45,412 nt of DNA. Source: Lentimicrobiaceae bacterium. GTDB lineage: Bacteria; Bacteroidota; Bacteroidia; Bacteroidales; JALOCA01. A model generated the notes under the pieces. The model had not been told where the DNA came from, did no database searches, and saw nothing but the letters and a program-made list of their open reading frames with translations. Numbering within the stretch: the first letter of the stretch is position 1; every line of letters starts with the position of its first letter. The DNA lies in the NCBI GenBank assembly GCA_023227965.1, contig JALOCA010000028.1, forward strand, positions 1 through 45,412, read 5' to 3'. Both the position numbers and the translations under genes were made by a program. Shown here piece by piece: positions 1 through 8,392 of this stretch.

Positions 1-3000
1 ATTCGTCCGCAATCGCCCGAAATGGAAATTACGAACGGAACAGCTAAAACCGATGAAAACGGAATGTTCACCGTAGATTTCACCGCCATCCCCGAAAAGA
101 ACCTGTCTTCCTGGCAGAAACCGGTTTTTGATTACACCGTAACTGCCGATGTTACGGATATCAACGGGGAAAGCCATTCTGGTGAACAAATAGTTTCAGT
201 TGGTTACAATGCATTGATAATTAAGCTTGATATTCCTGAAAATGTCAATCGCAAAGCAAAATCTGGATTTGGACTTTTCACTACCAATCTGAACGGGGAA
301 AAAGAACCGGCAAATCTCGAAATTACGGTTTCCCAACTCCGCCAGCCGGAAAAGATTTTCCGTGCACGTAACTGGGACCGTCCGGATAAGTTTGTGATGA
401 GCAAAGAAGAATTCGAAGCTTCTTTCCCTTACGATATTTATGATAATGAAGATGATATTACCAAATGGGAAAAGAAATCTGTCTGCTTTTCAGGCAAAAT
501 GGATACCGGGAAAGATTCCCTGCTAACGTTTCCGGATTTCAATCGCTGGGAACCGGGGCAGTACGTTGCCGAAATAAAAACCCGCGATAAATTTGGCACG
601 GAAGTGAAAACCGAAAAATACTTTACCGTTTTCCTTCCCGAATCCGGCGAAACGGCGACCAATAGCATGGACTGGTTTACCGAACTGAAAAGCAGCGGTG
701 AACCGGGTGAAAAAGCTTCTTTGCTGCTGGGTTGTCGCGATAAAAATGTGAATGTATATTTTGAAACCGGCAGCAATCCCGCTTCCGGCGGACAGTGGTT
801 AAAACTTAACCGCCAGCAGAAACTGTTTGAAATTCCGATAAAAGAAGAAAACCGCGGTGGAATTCCTGTTACTCTTTTCTTTGTGAAACACAACCGCATT
901 TACCTGCATCAAACGATCATCGAAGTGCCTTACACCAACAAGATGCTCGATTTCGGTTTTGAAACTTTCCGCGACAAGCTGCAACCGGGACAAGCCGAAG
1001 AATGGCGCATCCGCATCAAAGGCAAAAAAGGTGAAAAAGTTGCCGCCGAGATGCTGGCTTCCATGTACGATGCTTCGCTGGATGCTTTCCGTCCGGCAGA
1101 CTGGAATTTTTATATTTTCAACAAAAAAGCTTTTTTACAAAACTGGAATGCAAATGATTTTGGCATTTCTTGGGGTACTGTGATTGACTATAATGTCAAT
1201 ATCAACGAAAGTTTTTTACCGAAAATTTACGACCAGTTGAACTGGATGGGAATGAATTTTGGACATTCCAATCGCTTTGTGGGTGGCATGAAATCCATGG
1301 CGGCAAAAGGAAAAAACAGGGATGCAATCGTAGTAGAAGAAACGATGGATGTTGCCAATCAGGTTATCGTTGATAAAAAAATAAATGACGAAGGGAACAA
1401 ATCTCAACCAGTTTCCCCGAAACAATTAGAGCAACCACTGCTCCGCCGCAACTTCAACGAAACGGCTTTCTTTTATCCTAACCTGCAAACAGATGAAAAC
1501 GGGGATGTGCTGATCAGATTTACCGCCCCGGAATCGCTTACCCGCTGGAAACTGATGGGACTGGCTCATACCAAAGACCTGATGAACGGCCAGTTCAGTA
1601 AAGAGATTGTAACACAAAAGGAACTGATGGTGATGCCCAATGCCCCCCGCTTTTTCCGCGAAAGCGATACCATGACTTTCCAGGTTAAGATTTCCAACCT
1701 TACCAGCGAAGCCATGCAGGGAACCACTTCCCTCGAATTTTTCGATGCCGTAAGCATGCAGCCGGTAAATCTCTTTGCCACCGGAACGCAAAAAACACAG
1801 ACATTTAATGCACAAAAAGGTCAGAGTGCCGTTGCCGGCTGGAAACTGATCATCCCGCAAGGAACTCAGGCAGTTGCCTACCGCATCACAGCTCAATCCG
1901 GTAATTTCAGCGACGGAGAGGAAAACACCCTGCCCGTTCTTACCAACCGCATGCTCGTTACCGAAACCCTGCCGATGCCTATTCCCGGCAAGGGAACGTA
2001 TAATTTTACAATGGATAAACTGCTCCAATCTCCCTCCCTTGGGGGGACAAAAGGGGGTGGAAATGGTAAACTCACCCTCGAATTCACGTCCAATCCTGCC
2101 TGGTATGCCGTGCAGGCATTGCCTTACCTGAGGGAATCTACGTATGAATGTGTTAGCAACATCTTTAACTGCTACTATGCCAACAGTATCTCCACCTCTC
2201 TGGTAAACCGTAATCCTGCCATCAAACGGGTTTTCGACAGTTGGAAAAACACTACTCCTTCTGCATTTCTTTCCAACTTAGAGAAAAATCAGGAGCTGAA
2301 AAGCGCCTTGCTCGAAGAAACGCCCTGGGTGATGGAAGCCGCAAGCGAAAAAGGACAAAAACAACGGATTGCTTTGCTATTCGACATCAACAAAATGTCG
2401 GACGAACAGGGAAGCAGTTTGCGTAAGCTAAGCGAAAAACAATCTTCCAACGGCGGCTGGCCCTGGTTTCCCGGCATGCCCGAAGATGAATATATTACCC
2501 AGTATATCGTTACCGGACTTGGACATCTGGATCAGTTGGGCATCAAAGATATGATCGGCAACGCAACCACCTGGAACATGCTGCGGAATGCTGTACGATT
2601 TTTGGATAATCAGGTAAAGGATGACTTTACGAATATTAAAAAACAGGATACCTCCTACATGGAAAATAACCATCTCGACGGAATGAAAATCCAGTATCTG
2701 TATGCAAGAAGCTATTTCGATGCAACCATCCCGGCAAATAAACAGCAGGCGGAAGCCATAGCTTATTTCCGCCAGCAGGCGCAGAAATACTGGCGGCAGA
2801 ACGATCTTTGCCAGCAGGCGATGATTGCCCTTGCCCTGCATCGTTTCGGCGATTCAGCGACAGCTAAAGCCATTTTGAGCTCCATTTCCGAAAAGGCATT
2901 GCATTCGGAAGAAATGGGAATGTATTGGCGTGATAATAAATCCGGGTATTTCTGGCACCAGGCTCCGGTGGAAACACAGGCATTGCTGATAGAGGCTTTC

Positions 3001-3795
3001 AACACCATCAATGGGGATAAAAAAGCTGTGGAAGAGATGAAAACCTGGCTGCTGAAACAAAAGCAGACACAAAATTGGGGAAGTACCCGAGCCACCGCCG
3101 AAGCAGTTTATGCACTCCTGAGTACCGGAAGAGAGATGCTTGCTACCGATAGCAAGCTTACAATCCAGGCAGGTAAGCGCATCATCGAACCGCAAAAACT
3201 GGAAGAGACTAAAATAGAAGCCGGAACGGGATATTTCAAGACTTCCTGGAACGGCGAGCAGGTGTTTCCGGAAATGGGGAAAGTTACCGTTAGCAAAGCC
3301 GACGACGGCATTGCCTGGGGAGCCATGTACTGGCAACATCTGGAACAGTTGGATAAAATAACTACTCAGAAAACGCCGCTTCAGTTGGATAAAAAGCTTT
3401 TTGTGGAACGCAACACACCTTCGGGCACTGTGATAGAACCGGTAAGCACGGCAACTCACCTAAAAGTTGGCGACAAGCTGAAAGTCCGCATCGAACTGCG
3501 CGTGGATCGCGACATGGATTATGTTCACATGAAGGATATGCGCGCTTCGGCTTTTGAACCGGTGAATGTTCTCTCCGGTTACCAATATCAGGGTGGTCTT
3601 GGCTACTATGAATCTACCCGGGATGCTTCTACCAACTTCTTCTTTAGCCGTTTGCCAAAGGGAACCTGGGTATTTGAATACGAACTGGTGGTATCGCAAA
3701 AAGGAGAATTCTCCAACGGCATCACCACCATACAGTGCATGTATGCCCCGGAATTTGCTTCCCATTCCGAAGGGATACGGGTGAAGGTGGAATAG
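1..3795 (+). CDS. Alpha-2-macroglobulin family protein, 5' partial
   Basis: The frame is open from base 1, so the N-terminus lies outside the window; about 1264 codons are present and the gene ends with TAG. The visible part carries beta-rich macroglobulin domains, then the A2M-type region with the segment APESLTRWKLMGLAHTKD, and after it an alpha-helical thioester-like domain (from about base 2080 to 3150, with TQYIVTGLGHLDQLGI) and a C-terminal receptor-binding-like domain. Bacterial members are periplasmic or surface proteins thought to trap attacking proteases. The position where the family has the Cys-x-Glu-Gln thioester reads Cys-Val-Ser-Asn (2149-2160), so a covalent thioester cannot form as in classical members. 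A short GC-rich stretch encoding SPSLGGTKGGG (2029-2061) sits just before this domain and looks inserted. Family assignment is firm; the protective role is inferred from the family. Confidence 0.9.
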   Translation: MRPQSPEMEITNGTAKTDENGMFTVDFTAIPEKNLSSWQKPVFDYTVTADVTDINGESHSGEQIVSVGYNALIIKLDIPENVNRKAKSGFGLFTTNLNGEKEPANLEITVSQLRQPEKIFRARNWDRPDKFVMSKEEFEASFPYDIYDNEDDITKWEKKSVCFSGKMDTGKDSLLTFPDFNRWEPGQYVAEIKTRDKFGTEVKTEKYFTVFLPESGETATNSMDWFTELKSSGEPGEKASLLLGCRDKNVNVYFETGSNPASGGQWLKLNRQQKLFEIPIKEENRGGIPVTLFFVKHNRIYLHQTIIEVPYTNKMLDFGFETFRDKLQPGQAEEWRIRIKGKKGEKVAAEMLASMYDASLDAFRPADWNFYIFNKKAFLQNWNANDFGISWGTVIDYNVNINESFLPKIYDQLNWMGMNFGHSNRFVGGMKSMAAKGKNRDAIVVEETMDVANQVIVDKKINDEGNKSQPVSPKQLEQPLLRRNFNETAFFYPNLQTDENGDVLIRFTAPESLTRWKLMGLAHTKDLMNGQFSKEIVTQKELMVMPNAPRFFRESDTMTFQVKISNLTSEAMQGTTSLEFFDAVSMQPVNLFATGTQKTQTFNAQKGQSAVAGWKLIIPQGTQAVAYRITAQSGNFSDGEENTLPVLTNRMLVTETLPMPIPGKGTYNFTMDKLLQSPSLGGTKGGGNGKLTLEFTSNPAWYAVQALPYLRESTYECVSNIFNCYYANSISTSLVNRNPAIKRVFDSWKNTTPSAFLSNLEKNQELKSALLEETPWVMEAASEKGQKQRIALLFDINKMSDEQGSSLRKLSEKQSSNGGWPWFPGMPEDEYITQYIVTGLGHLDQLGIKDMIGNATTWNMLRNAVRFLDNQVKDDFTNIKKQDTSYMENNHLDGMKIQYLYARSYFDATIPANKQQAEAIAYFRQQAQKYWRQNDLCQQAMIALALHRFGDSATAKAILSSISEKALHSEEMGMYWRDNKSGYFWHQAPVETQALLIEAFNTINGDKKAVEEMKTWLLKQKQTQNWGSTRATAEAVYALLSTGREMLATDSKLTIQAGKRIIEPQKLEETKIEAGTGYFKTSWNGEQVFPEMGKVTVSKADDGIAWGAMYWQHLEQLDKITTQKTPLQLDKKLFVERNTPSGTVIEPVSTATHLKVGDKLKVRIELRVDRDMDYVHMKDMRASAFEPVNVLSGYQYQGGLGYYESTRDASTNFFFSRLPKGTWVFEYELVVSQKGEFSNGITTIQCMYAPEFASHSEGIRVKVE
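2029..2066 (+). repeat. GC-rich in-frame insertion-like segment
   Basis: Within the macroglobulin gene a C-run/G-run stretch (CCCTCCCTTGGGGGGACAAA at its core) encodes Ser-Pro-Ser-Leu-Gly-Gly-Thr-Lys-Gly-Gly-Gly between the conserved-looking segments NFTMDKLL and KLTLEFTSNPAW. Its base composition differs sharply from the flanking gene. It looks like a small dispersed repeat that entered in frame, but only one copy is visible here, so its repeat nature is an inference. Confidence 0.35.
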
Positions 3796-3815
3796 CGGTT
3801 TTTTTAGAATGATAC

Positions 3816-3920
3816 ATTACGGTAATGCCTTCCGCCGTTACGGTGATAGTTTCCGCCATTTCGATAATGGCTTCCGCCGTTTCGATGATGGCTTCCGCCA
3901 TTACGATGATGCCTTCCGCC
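3816..3920. repeat. Five-copy 21-bp tandem repeat
   Basis: Five consecutive 21-bp units start at 3816, 3837, 3858, 3879 and 3900, each ending in TTCCGCC and differing at a few positions in the first half. No unit has a spacer. The unit length is a multiple of three, so the minus strand reads as open heptads (for example MAEAIIE, TAEAIIE), but no start signal or conserved context supports a gene. It lies 20 bp after the macroglobulin stop codon. Confidence 0.9.
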
Positions 3921-4258
3921 AACGGAAACCATCATCATAATACTGTCTATTGGTTTTTTATAAAGGTTTGGCTAAATAGTAACCTGAGTTAGCGTAAGGT
4001 TGTAAACTATTCCTGTAATATTTCAGTATGTTACATTTCGCTGCAGGCGATTAATGTTAATAGAATGTTGGTTTTTTATAAAAGATTGTCCGTAGGGCAT
4101 TAATTATTGATCTCCTGACGGAGAATCCACCAGAAATAAAAACCCTTTTCTATTGATATTAAACCCTTGACGGGTTAATAGCAAAACATGTTTTGTCCCG
4201 GACTCAGGTTATATAACTTTGTGGGTAAAATATATCTCCCAACTTCCTGCCATTATAA

Positions 4259-4290
4259 TAAAAAAAGCCACTTCTGTCAGAGAAGTGGCT
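4259..4290 (-). terminator. Rho-independent terminator of the PpiD-like gene
   Basis: A perfect 9-bp stem, GCCACTTCT (4267-4275) with AGAAGTGGC (4281-4289), and a 5-nt loop. On the minus strand it is followed by a run of T. It lies about 30 bp downstream of the foldase stop codon. Confidence 0.85.
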
Positions 4291-4319
4291 ACATCGTTTT
4301 ATGTATTGAGAAAAATATT

Positions 4320-6434
4320 TTAATAGAACATCCAGCGGTTGTCCTTAATGTTGGCGTTGTCTTTCATTATGGTGTATAGTTCACGGTTCACGGTTCCGGC
4401 AAAATTGTTGTACATCATAAAAGCATCCTGTTTGTAGTCGGTTTTAGCAGTGGGTTCGGTAAAGTTGTCAACAATTACAACAAACACACCTACGGTACCC
4501 TTAATGGGTTTTGACACTATGCCGGGTTTTAGGGTAAAAGTTTTTCCGATTACTTCCGTTTCGCGTCCGTATTGAGGCAAATTGTAGGTTGCAAATGTAA
4601 TACTGATGGTATCGGTTTTGGCATTGAATTTAGCGGCAAGCTGGTTAATGTCTTTTACCGATGCCATGGCACTGTTGATTTGCAAAGTCAAAGTTTCAGC
4701 TTTTTTATCACGTTTTACAAGGGGTTCAATTTGTTGTTTAATTTGTTCGAGGCTGGCGATACCTTTCTCGCGGATTTCTTTTAATACAGCTACCACATAT
4801 GAACCTTCGACATCAAATACCTGCGAAATGCTGCCTTTTTTGGTATCTTCGTGATATGCCCAGCGGATGATTTCCCTTGCATATTTGATACCGGGGATGG
4901 TATAATCCATCTGACGGAGATATTGAGCGTTGCGTTTGTTGAGCCCTTGCTTTTTAACGGTATTTTCAAAATCGTCAGCCGTTTTCAATCCGCCCTGGAA
5001 TGAACTTGCTTTTACGTAGGTCTCCTGAAAGGTTTGGTTGCTAGGTTCAATTTTTAGGTCGAGCATTGCCACTTTTACATTTTTTACCGGTTCTTTTTTA
5101 CCGGTGATTTTTATAACATGAAACCCGAATGGTGATTCGCATTTAACGATATCACCGGTTTTCCCGTTCATTACAGCGTTGTTAAAAGCAGTAACCATGG
5201 TTCCGTCGGCAAACCAGCCAAGGTCACCACCGTTGGATTTTACACTTTGGTCGTCGGAAAGTTTTTTTGCAATAACCTCAAACTGTGAAGCATCACGTTT
5301 AATCAGCATCAGTAGGCTGTCTGCAATCTGGCTTGCGCGTTCCTTGGTACGGTTTATTTTTTCGCGAACCTGAGCACCTGTGTAGCTTATAAGGATATGG
5401 CTTGCTTTCATTGAGTCGGGCCGCATTTGTACATCCACCAGTTTGGCAACATGAAATATGTTGTTTTCTTCGTAGGGTCCATAAAAAGTACCTATTTGTG
5501 ATGAAAACATTACAGAATCAATACGAGGAGCTAAAGTGCCTTTTTTGTGCCAGGTACTGTCGAAGCGGCTATCAGACACTGCATTGATAAATGATGGAAC
5601 CTCGTTGGTAGTTTTAAATTCTTCGTACAGTTTGCCTACTTCCTCGGTTATTTTTTTTCGGTCTATTTCAGAAGGAAGAGCTTCAAACACTATATAATCA
5701 ATATCACGGCTATCTTCCTGTTGGTAGCGGAATTTATTTTCGTTATAATATTTTTCGTAATCAGCGTCAGTGAGTTTTATTGTGTTATCTGCCAGGTCAC
5801 TATATTTTGCAGCAAAATACCGGATAGAAGCACTGCGGTTTTTGTCTATGAAATCCATTTGGGCGAACGCCTTAGGTACATAGTAACCTTTTGAAATCAG
5901 GTTTTTCAGTTTGGTTTCTATCCTGTCCTGTTTTATGGCTTTTTCTATGTACAGATATCTTTCCTTCATCTGGGGTTCCACTTTATCAAGGTTTTCGAGG
6001 AAGTTTTTTACCAATGCCGGATCAAATATTCCGGTTTGTGGATCTTTAAAATTCTGCTGGATATACATGTGTGGATGCTTACCCAGGATCTGGTCTTCCA
6101 GTTCGTCCTCAGATACAGCAATACCGAGTTCATCATATTCTGCATTCATCAAAACATCGTTAACCATTTGGTCCCATGTGGAATTTCTGATGTTAAAATT
6201 TTCTTCTGCGCTAAGATTTTCATTACCGCTGTTGAGTTTTCTCAGGTTAGTATTTTCATCCACTTTTGCATTATAATCGGTTATACTGATAGCTTCGCCG
6301 TCAATTTTACCTACATTGTTGGATCCTTTGGAGCTTTTGCGGCTGAAGTCGCCAAGAATAAAAGCTGCTAAAGCTATGCCGATGACAACCACAAGTAGTC
6401 CTGAGCGTTTTCTGATTTTTCCAATAACTGCCAT
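4320..6434 (-). CDS. PpiD/SurA-like periplasmic peptidyl-prolyl isomerase
   Basis: 704 aa with one N-terminal membrane anchor (about residues 11-28, LLVVVIGIALAAFILGD), an SurA-N/PpiD-type chaperone region (about 40-200), a parvulin-type PpiC rotamase domain (about 341-446, with KASHILIS, NGGDLGWF and PFGFHVIKI) and a long C-terminal chaperone-like region. This is the architecture of PpiD foldases, which are tethered to the inner membrane and help outer-membrane proteins fold in the periplasm. The start is ATG. A good TTTG-N17-TAAATTTG promoter lies just upstream, so it can be transcribed alone although it follows the CorC-like gene on the same strand. Function is by family; the specific clients are unknown. 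Confidence 0.88.
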   Translation of the reverse strand: MAVIGKIRKRSGLLVVVIGIALAAFILGDFSRKSSKGSNNVGKIDGEAISITDYNAKVDENTNLRKLNSGNENLSAEENFNIRNSTWDQMVNDVLMNAEYDELGIAVSEDELEDQILGKHPHMYIQQNFKDPQTGIFDPALVKNFLENLDKVEPQMKERYLYIEKAIKQDRIETKLKNLISKGYYVPKAFAQMDFIDKNRSASIRYFAAKYSDLADNTIKLTDADYEKYYNENKFRYQQEDSRDIDYIVFEALPSEIDRKKITEEVGKLYEEFKTTNEVPSFINAVSDSRFDSTWHKKGTLAPRIDSVMFSSQIGTFYGPYEENNIFHVAKLVDVQMRPDSMKASHILISYTGAQVREKINRTKERASQIADSLLMLIKRDASQFEVIAKKLSDDQSVKSNGGDLGWFADGTMVTAFNNAVMNGKTGDIVKCESPFGFHVIKITGKKEPVKNVKVAMLDLKIEPSNQTFQETYVKASSFQGGLKTADDFENTVKKQGLNKRNAQYLRQMDYTIPGIKYAREIIRWAYHEDTKKGSISQVFDVEGSYVVAVLKEIREKGIASLEQIKQQIEPLVKRDKKAETLTLQINSAMASVKDINQLAAKFNAKTDTISITFATYNLPQYGRETEVIGKTFTLKPGIVSKPIKGTVGVFVVIVDNFTEPTAKTDYKQDAFMMYNNFAGTVNRELYTIMKDNANIKDNRWMFY

Positions 6435-6459
6435 TTGTCTGTTAATTTTTTGGGAGTTG

Positions 6460-6488
6460 CAAATTTACAATAAAAATAATTGAACAAA
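6460..6488 (-). promoter_or_regulatory. Bacteroidota-type promoter for the PpiD-like gene
   Basis: On the minus strand TTTG (6485-6488), a 17-bp spacer and TAAATTTG (6460-6467) match the Bacteroidota -33/-7 consensus (TTTG and TAnnTTTG). The -7 element is 25 bp before the start codon. It has the same spacing as the promoter seen before the tRNA gene. Confidence 0.65.
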
Positions 6489-6545
6489 AATTTTTTTAGA
6501 CTAAGGTTAAATAACTTATAATAAGAAGAATATATAAATTTAATG

Positions 6546-7808
6546 TCAAATTTTCGTTATTTTAACAAGTTCAATCCTGTTTTCGCTTGCATTTAGAATG
6601 GTAAAAATGAAGGAATCTGTTACGATTTCATCATTTTGTTCAGGAATTTTTTCGTGCAGATGAATGATAAGTCCGGCTAAGGTTTCATATTCGTCGGAAA
6701 CGGGAAGCGAAAGTTTAAACTTTTCGTTGAGATGATCTATTTCAAGTCTGCCGGAAAAAATGAATTCGTGCTTACTGAGTTGTTTTTCTTCCCTTTCGGG
6801 AAGGTCGTGTTCGTCGTATATTTCTCCGAAAATTTCCTCAATGATATCTTCCATAGTAACCATTCCCGATGTGCCGCCAAATTCGTCAACAACCACGGCT
6901 ATGCTCTTATGCTCCCGGATAAATGTTTGGAGCAGATTTTCGGCGGGCATGGTTTCGGGTACTATGAGCAATGGGTGCAGAATGGAAACGATAGATTGGG
7001 GTTTCCCAAACAAATCATGCGAATGGGCATACCCCACAATTTCATCATTGGTAAGTTTATAAATCAATATTTTTGAATGCTTGCTCCGGATAAACAGTTC
7101 GTGCAGGGCTTCTATGGGTTCACCTTGTTCAATGGCAACAATTTCGTTTCGGGGTACCATGCATTCCCTGAGTTTCACCTTATGAAATTCGATGGCTTTA
7201 TCCACCATAATCAATTCCTGCGAGATGTCGCTTTGCTCAATGTTACGTGCTGAAAGTTCTGCAAGGTAATGATCGAGATCTGTAGTACTGAAAGTATAGT
7301 TTTGTTCTGTTATTTTAACTTTAAAAAAAAGGTTGAGTAGTTGTTGAGAAAGTTTTGTAAAAAAAATATTTACCGGGTACAGCAACAGATAAGCCAGATA
7401 ACTGGGTACCGATAACATTCGCAGGGAAGAATTGGGGTTAATACGGAAAAGCATTTTAGGGATAAATTCTGCGGTAATAAGGATAAGCAGGGTGGAAATT
7501 ACAGTTTGTGATAAAAGGATAAAAAACTTAGTATGCAAATTGCCGGGAAGAAAGTTGTTCAACCAATGGAACAATATATCGCCCATTGCCATTCCGTAAA
7601 TTACAAGCACGATGTTATTACCTAATAGTAAAGTAGAAATAAACCGTGAGGGTTCTTTCAGAAAACCGGAAAATATTTTCCCCGAGAAAAGTCCCTTTTT
7701 CCGGTCAATTTCCATCTGTAGTTTGTTGGCACTAACAAATGCAATTTCTATTCCTGAAAAAAATGCAGAAAAAAGAAGAGTAACCGCAACAACAAGCCAG
7801 CCTTGCAT
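6546..7808 (-). CDS. CorC/HlyC family membrane protein (DUF21 and CBS domains)
   Basis: 420 aa. The N-terminal ~185 residues are a DUF21/CNNM-type membrane domain with several hydrophobic segments (starting WLVVAVTLLFSAFFSGIEIA). Two CBS modules follow (about 200-335; MVPRNEIVAIE and the VVVDEFGGTSGMVTMEDI signature) and then a CorC_HlyC C-terminal domain. Such proteins are linked to magnesium or cobalt efflux; the old name hemolysin reflects history more than function. The gene ends in TGA, followed two codons later by TAA. It starts 32 bp after lptC on the same strand and probably belongs to the coaX-lptC transcription unit. In Bacteroidota a relative (GldE) acts in gliding, so that is an alternative role. 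Confidence 0.88.
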   Translation of the reverse strand: MQGWLVVAVTLLFSAFFSGIEIAFVSANKLQMEIDRKKGLFSGKIFSGFLKEPSRFISTLLLGNNIVLVIYGMAMGDILFHWLNNFLPGNLHTKFFILLSQTVISTLLILITAEFIPKMLFRINPNSSLRMLSVPSYLAYLLLYPVNIFFTKLSQQLLNLFFKVKITEQNYTFSTTDLDHYLAELSARNIEQSDISQELIMVDKAIEFHKVKLRECMVPRNEIVAIEQGEPIEALHELFIRSKHSKILIYKLTNDEIVGYAHSHDLFGKPQSIVSILHPLLIVPETMPAENLLQTFIREHKSIAVVVDEFGGTSGMVTMEDIIEEIFGEIYDEHDLPEREEKQLSKHEFIFSGRLEIDHLNEKFKLSLPVSDEYETLAGLIIHLHEKIPEQNDEIVTDSFIFTILNASENRIELVKITKI

Positions 7809-7840
7809 ACAGTGTAAAAATCAAAACAATAATAGTAATT

Positions 7841-8392
7841 TTATTCGTTAACGTAAAAGATACCTCTTACTTTTTTTATTTTCCATTTATCGAAACCTTC
7901 ATCGGATACCAATCCTTCGCCATAAATGATTTTGTCAGGAGTGCGTATGGTTACAAAACGGTCGGAAAAAATGGTTTTTTTGCGTTCGTCCCAAACAAGG
8001 TGCTCGGTGGTAAGTTTCTCTCCTTTCAGCTTGTTAAAGAGGATAACGTTCCCAGTAGCTTCCATCATTCTTCGTTTTTCATATTTAATGCCATAATTAG
8101 CGGTGAGTTCGTTTTTTTCGCGATGCAAAGAATCGTACATTACCACTTTCAAACTTTTGGGGAATTTATAATAGGCATCTTCGCCCGGGTAATTGATAAG
8201 GAAGGGACTGGTGAGCTTGAATTTCAGCATACCTGATTCGCTGTAAAATACTTCAATGTTTTTAGCGGTTTGTACAGGAACTGTATCGGTTTGGGTAACT
8301 TTTTTCACTTTTTTCATGCTATTTTCACACGAAAAAGCCATGAAACAAACCAGAAGAAAGATAAATGGTAATATAAATGGGGGCTTAATCAT
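7841..8392 (-). CDS. lptC: LPS export ABC transporter periplasmic protein LptC
   Basis: 183 aa. An N-terminal hydrophobic segment ends in a lipobox-like MAFSCEN, suggesting a lipoprotein form. It is followed by a LptC/OstA-like beta-jellyroll: short strands such as FYSESGMLKFKLTSP, then the late motif TTEHLVWDERKKTIFSD. LptC links the inner-membrane LptBFG transporter to the LptA bridge that carries lipopolysaccharide to the outer membrane. The start overlaps the end of the upstream outer-membrane protein gene by 8 bp, so the two are translationally coupled. The position between a barrel protein and a CorC-like gene recurs in Bacteroidota genomes (established context), which supports the call. 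Confidence 0.82.
   Translation of the reverse strand: MIKPPFILPFIFLLVCFMAFSCENSMKKVKKVTQTDTVPVQTAKNIEVFYSESGMLKFKLTSPFLINYPGEDAYYKFPKSLKVVMYDSLHREKNELTANYGIKYEKRRMMEATGNVILFNKLKGEKLTTEHLVWDERKKTIFSDRFVTIRTPDKIIYGEGLVSDEGFDKWKIKKVRGIFYVNE

Larger units (their letters stand above)
3796..4319. other. Non-coding stretch between convergent genes
   Basis: About 520 bp between the convergent macroglobulin and foldase genes without a credible gene. It holds five 21-bp tandem repeats (3816-3920), a 15-bp direct repeat (TTGGTTTTTTATAAA at 3950-3964 and 4068-4082), a pair of inverted ACTCAGGTT motifs (3981-3989 and 4202-4210), two phrases resembling each other (CCTGACGGAG near 4114 and CCCTTGACGGG near 4165), and the terminator of the foldase gene at its right end. 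The mixture suggests relics of dispersed intergenic repeats. Confidence 0.6.

Noticed and set aside
1426..2028. Long minus-strand frames within the macroglobulin gene
   Set aside because: They are shadows of the coding strand, without known motifs or start signals.
3816..3920. CRISPR array
   Set aside because: The units join directly without spacers, and no cas genes are nearby.
3722..3922. A minus-strand gene of heptad repeats across the 21-bp array
   Set aside because: It overlaps the macroglobulin 3' end, consists only of the repeat and has no promoter or conserved context.
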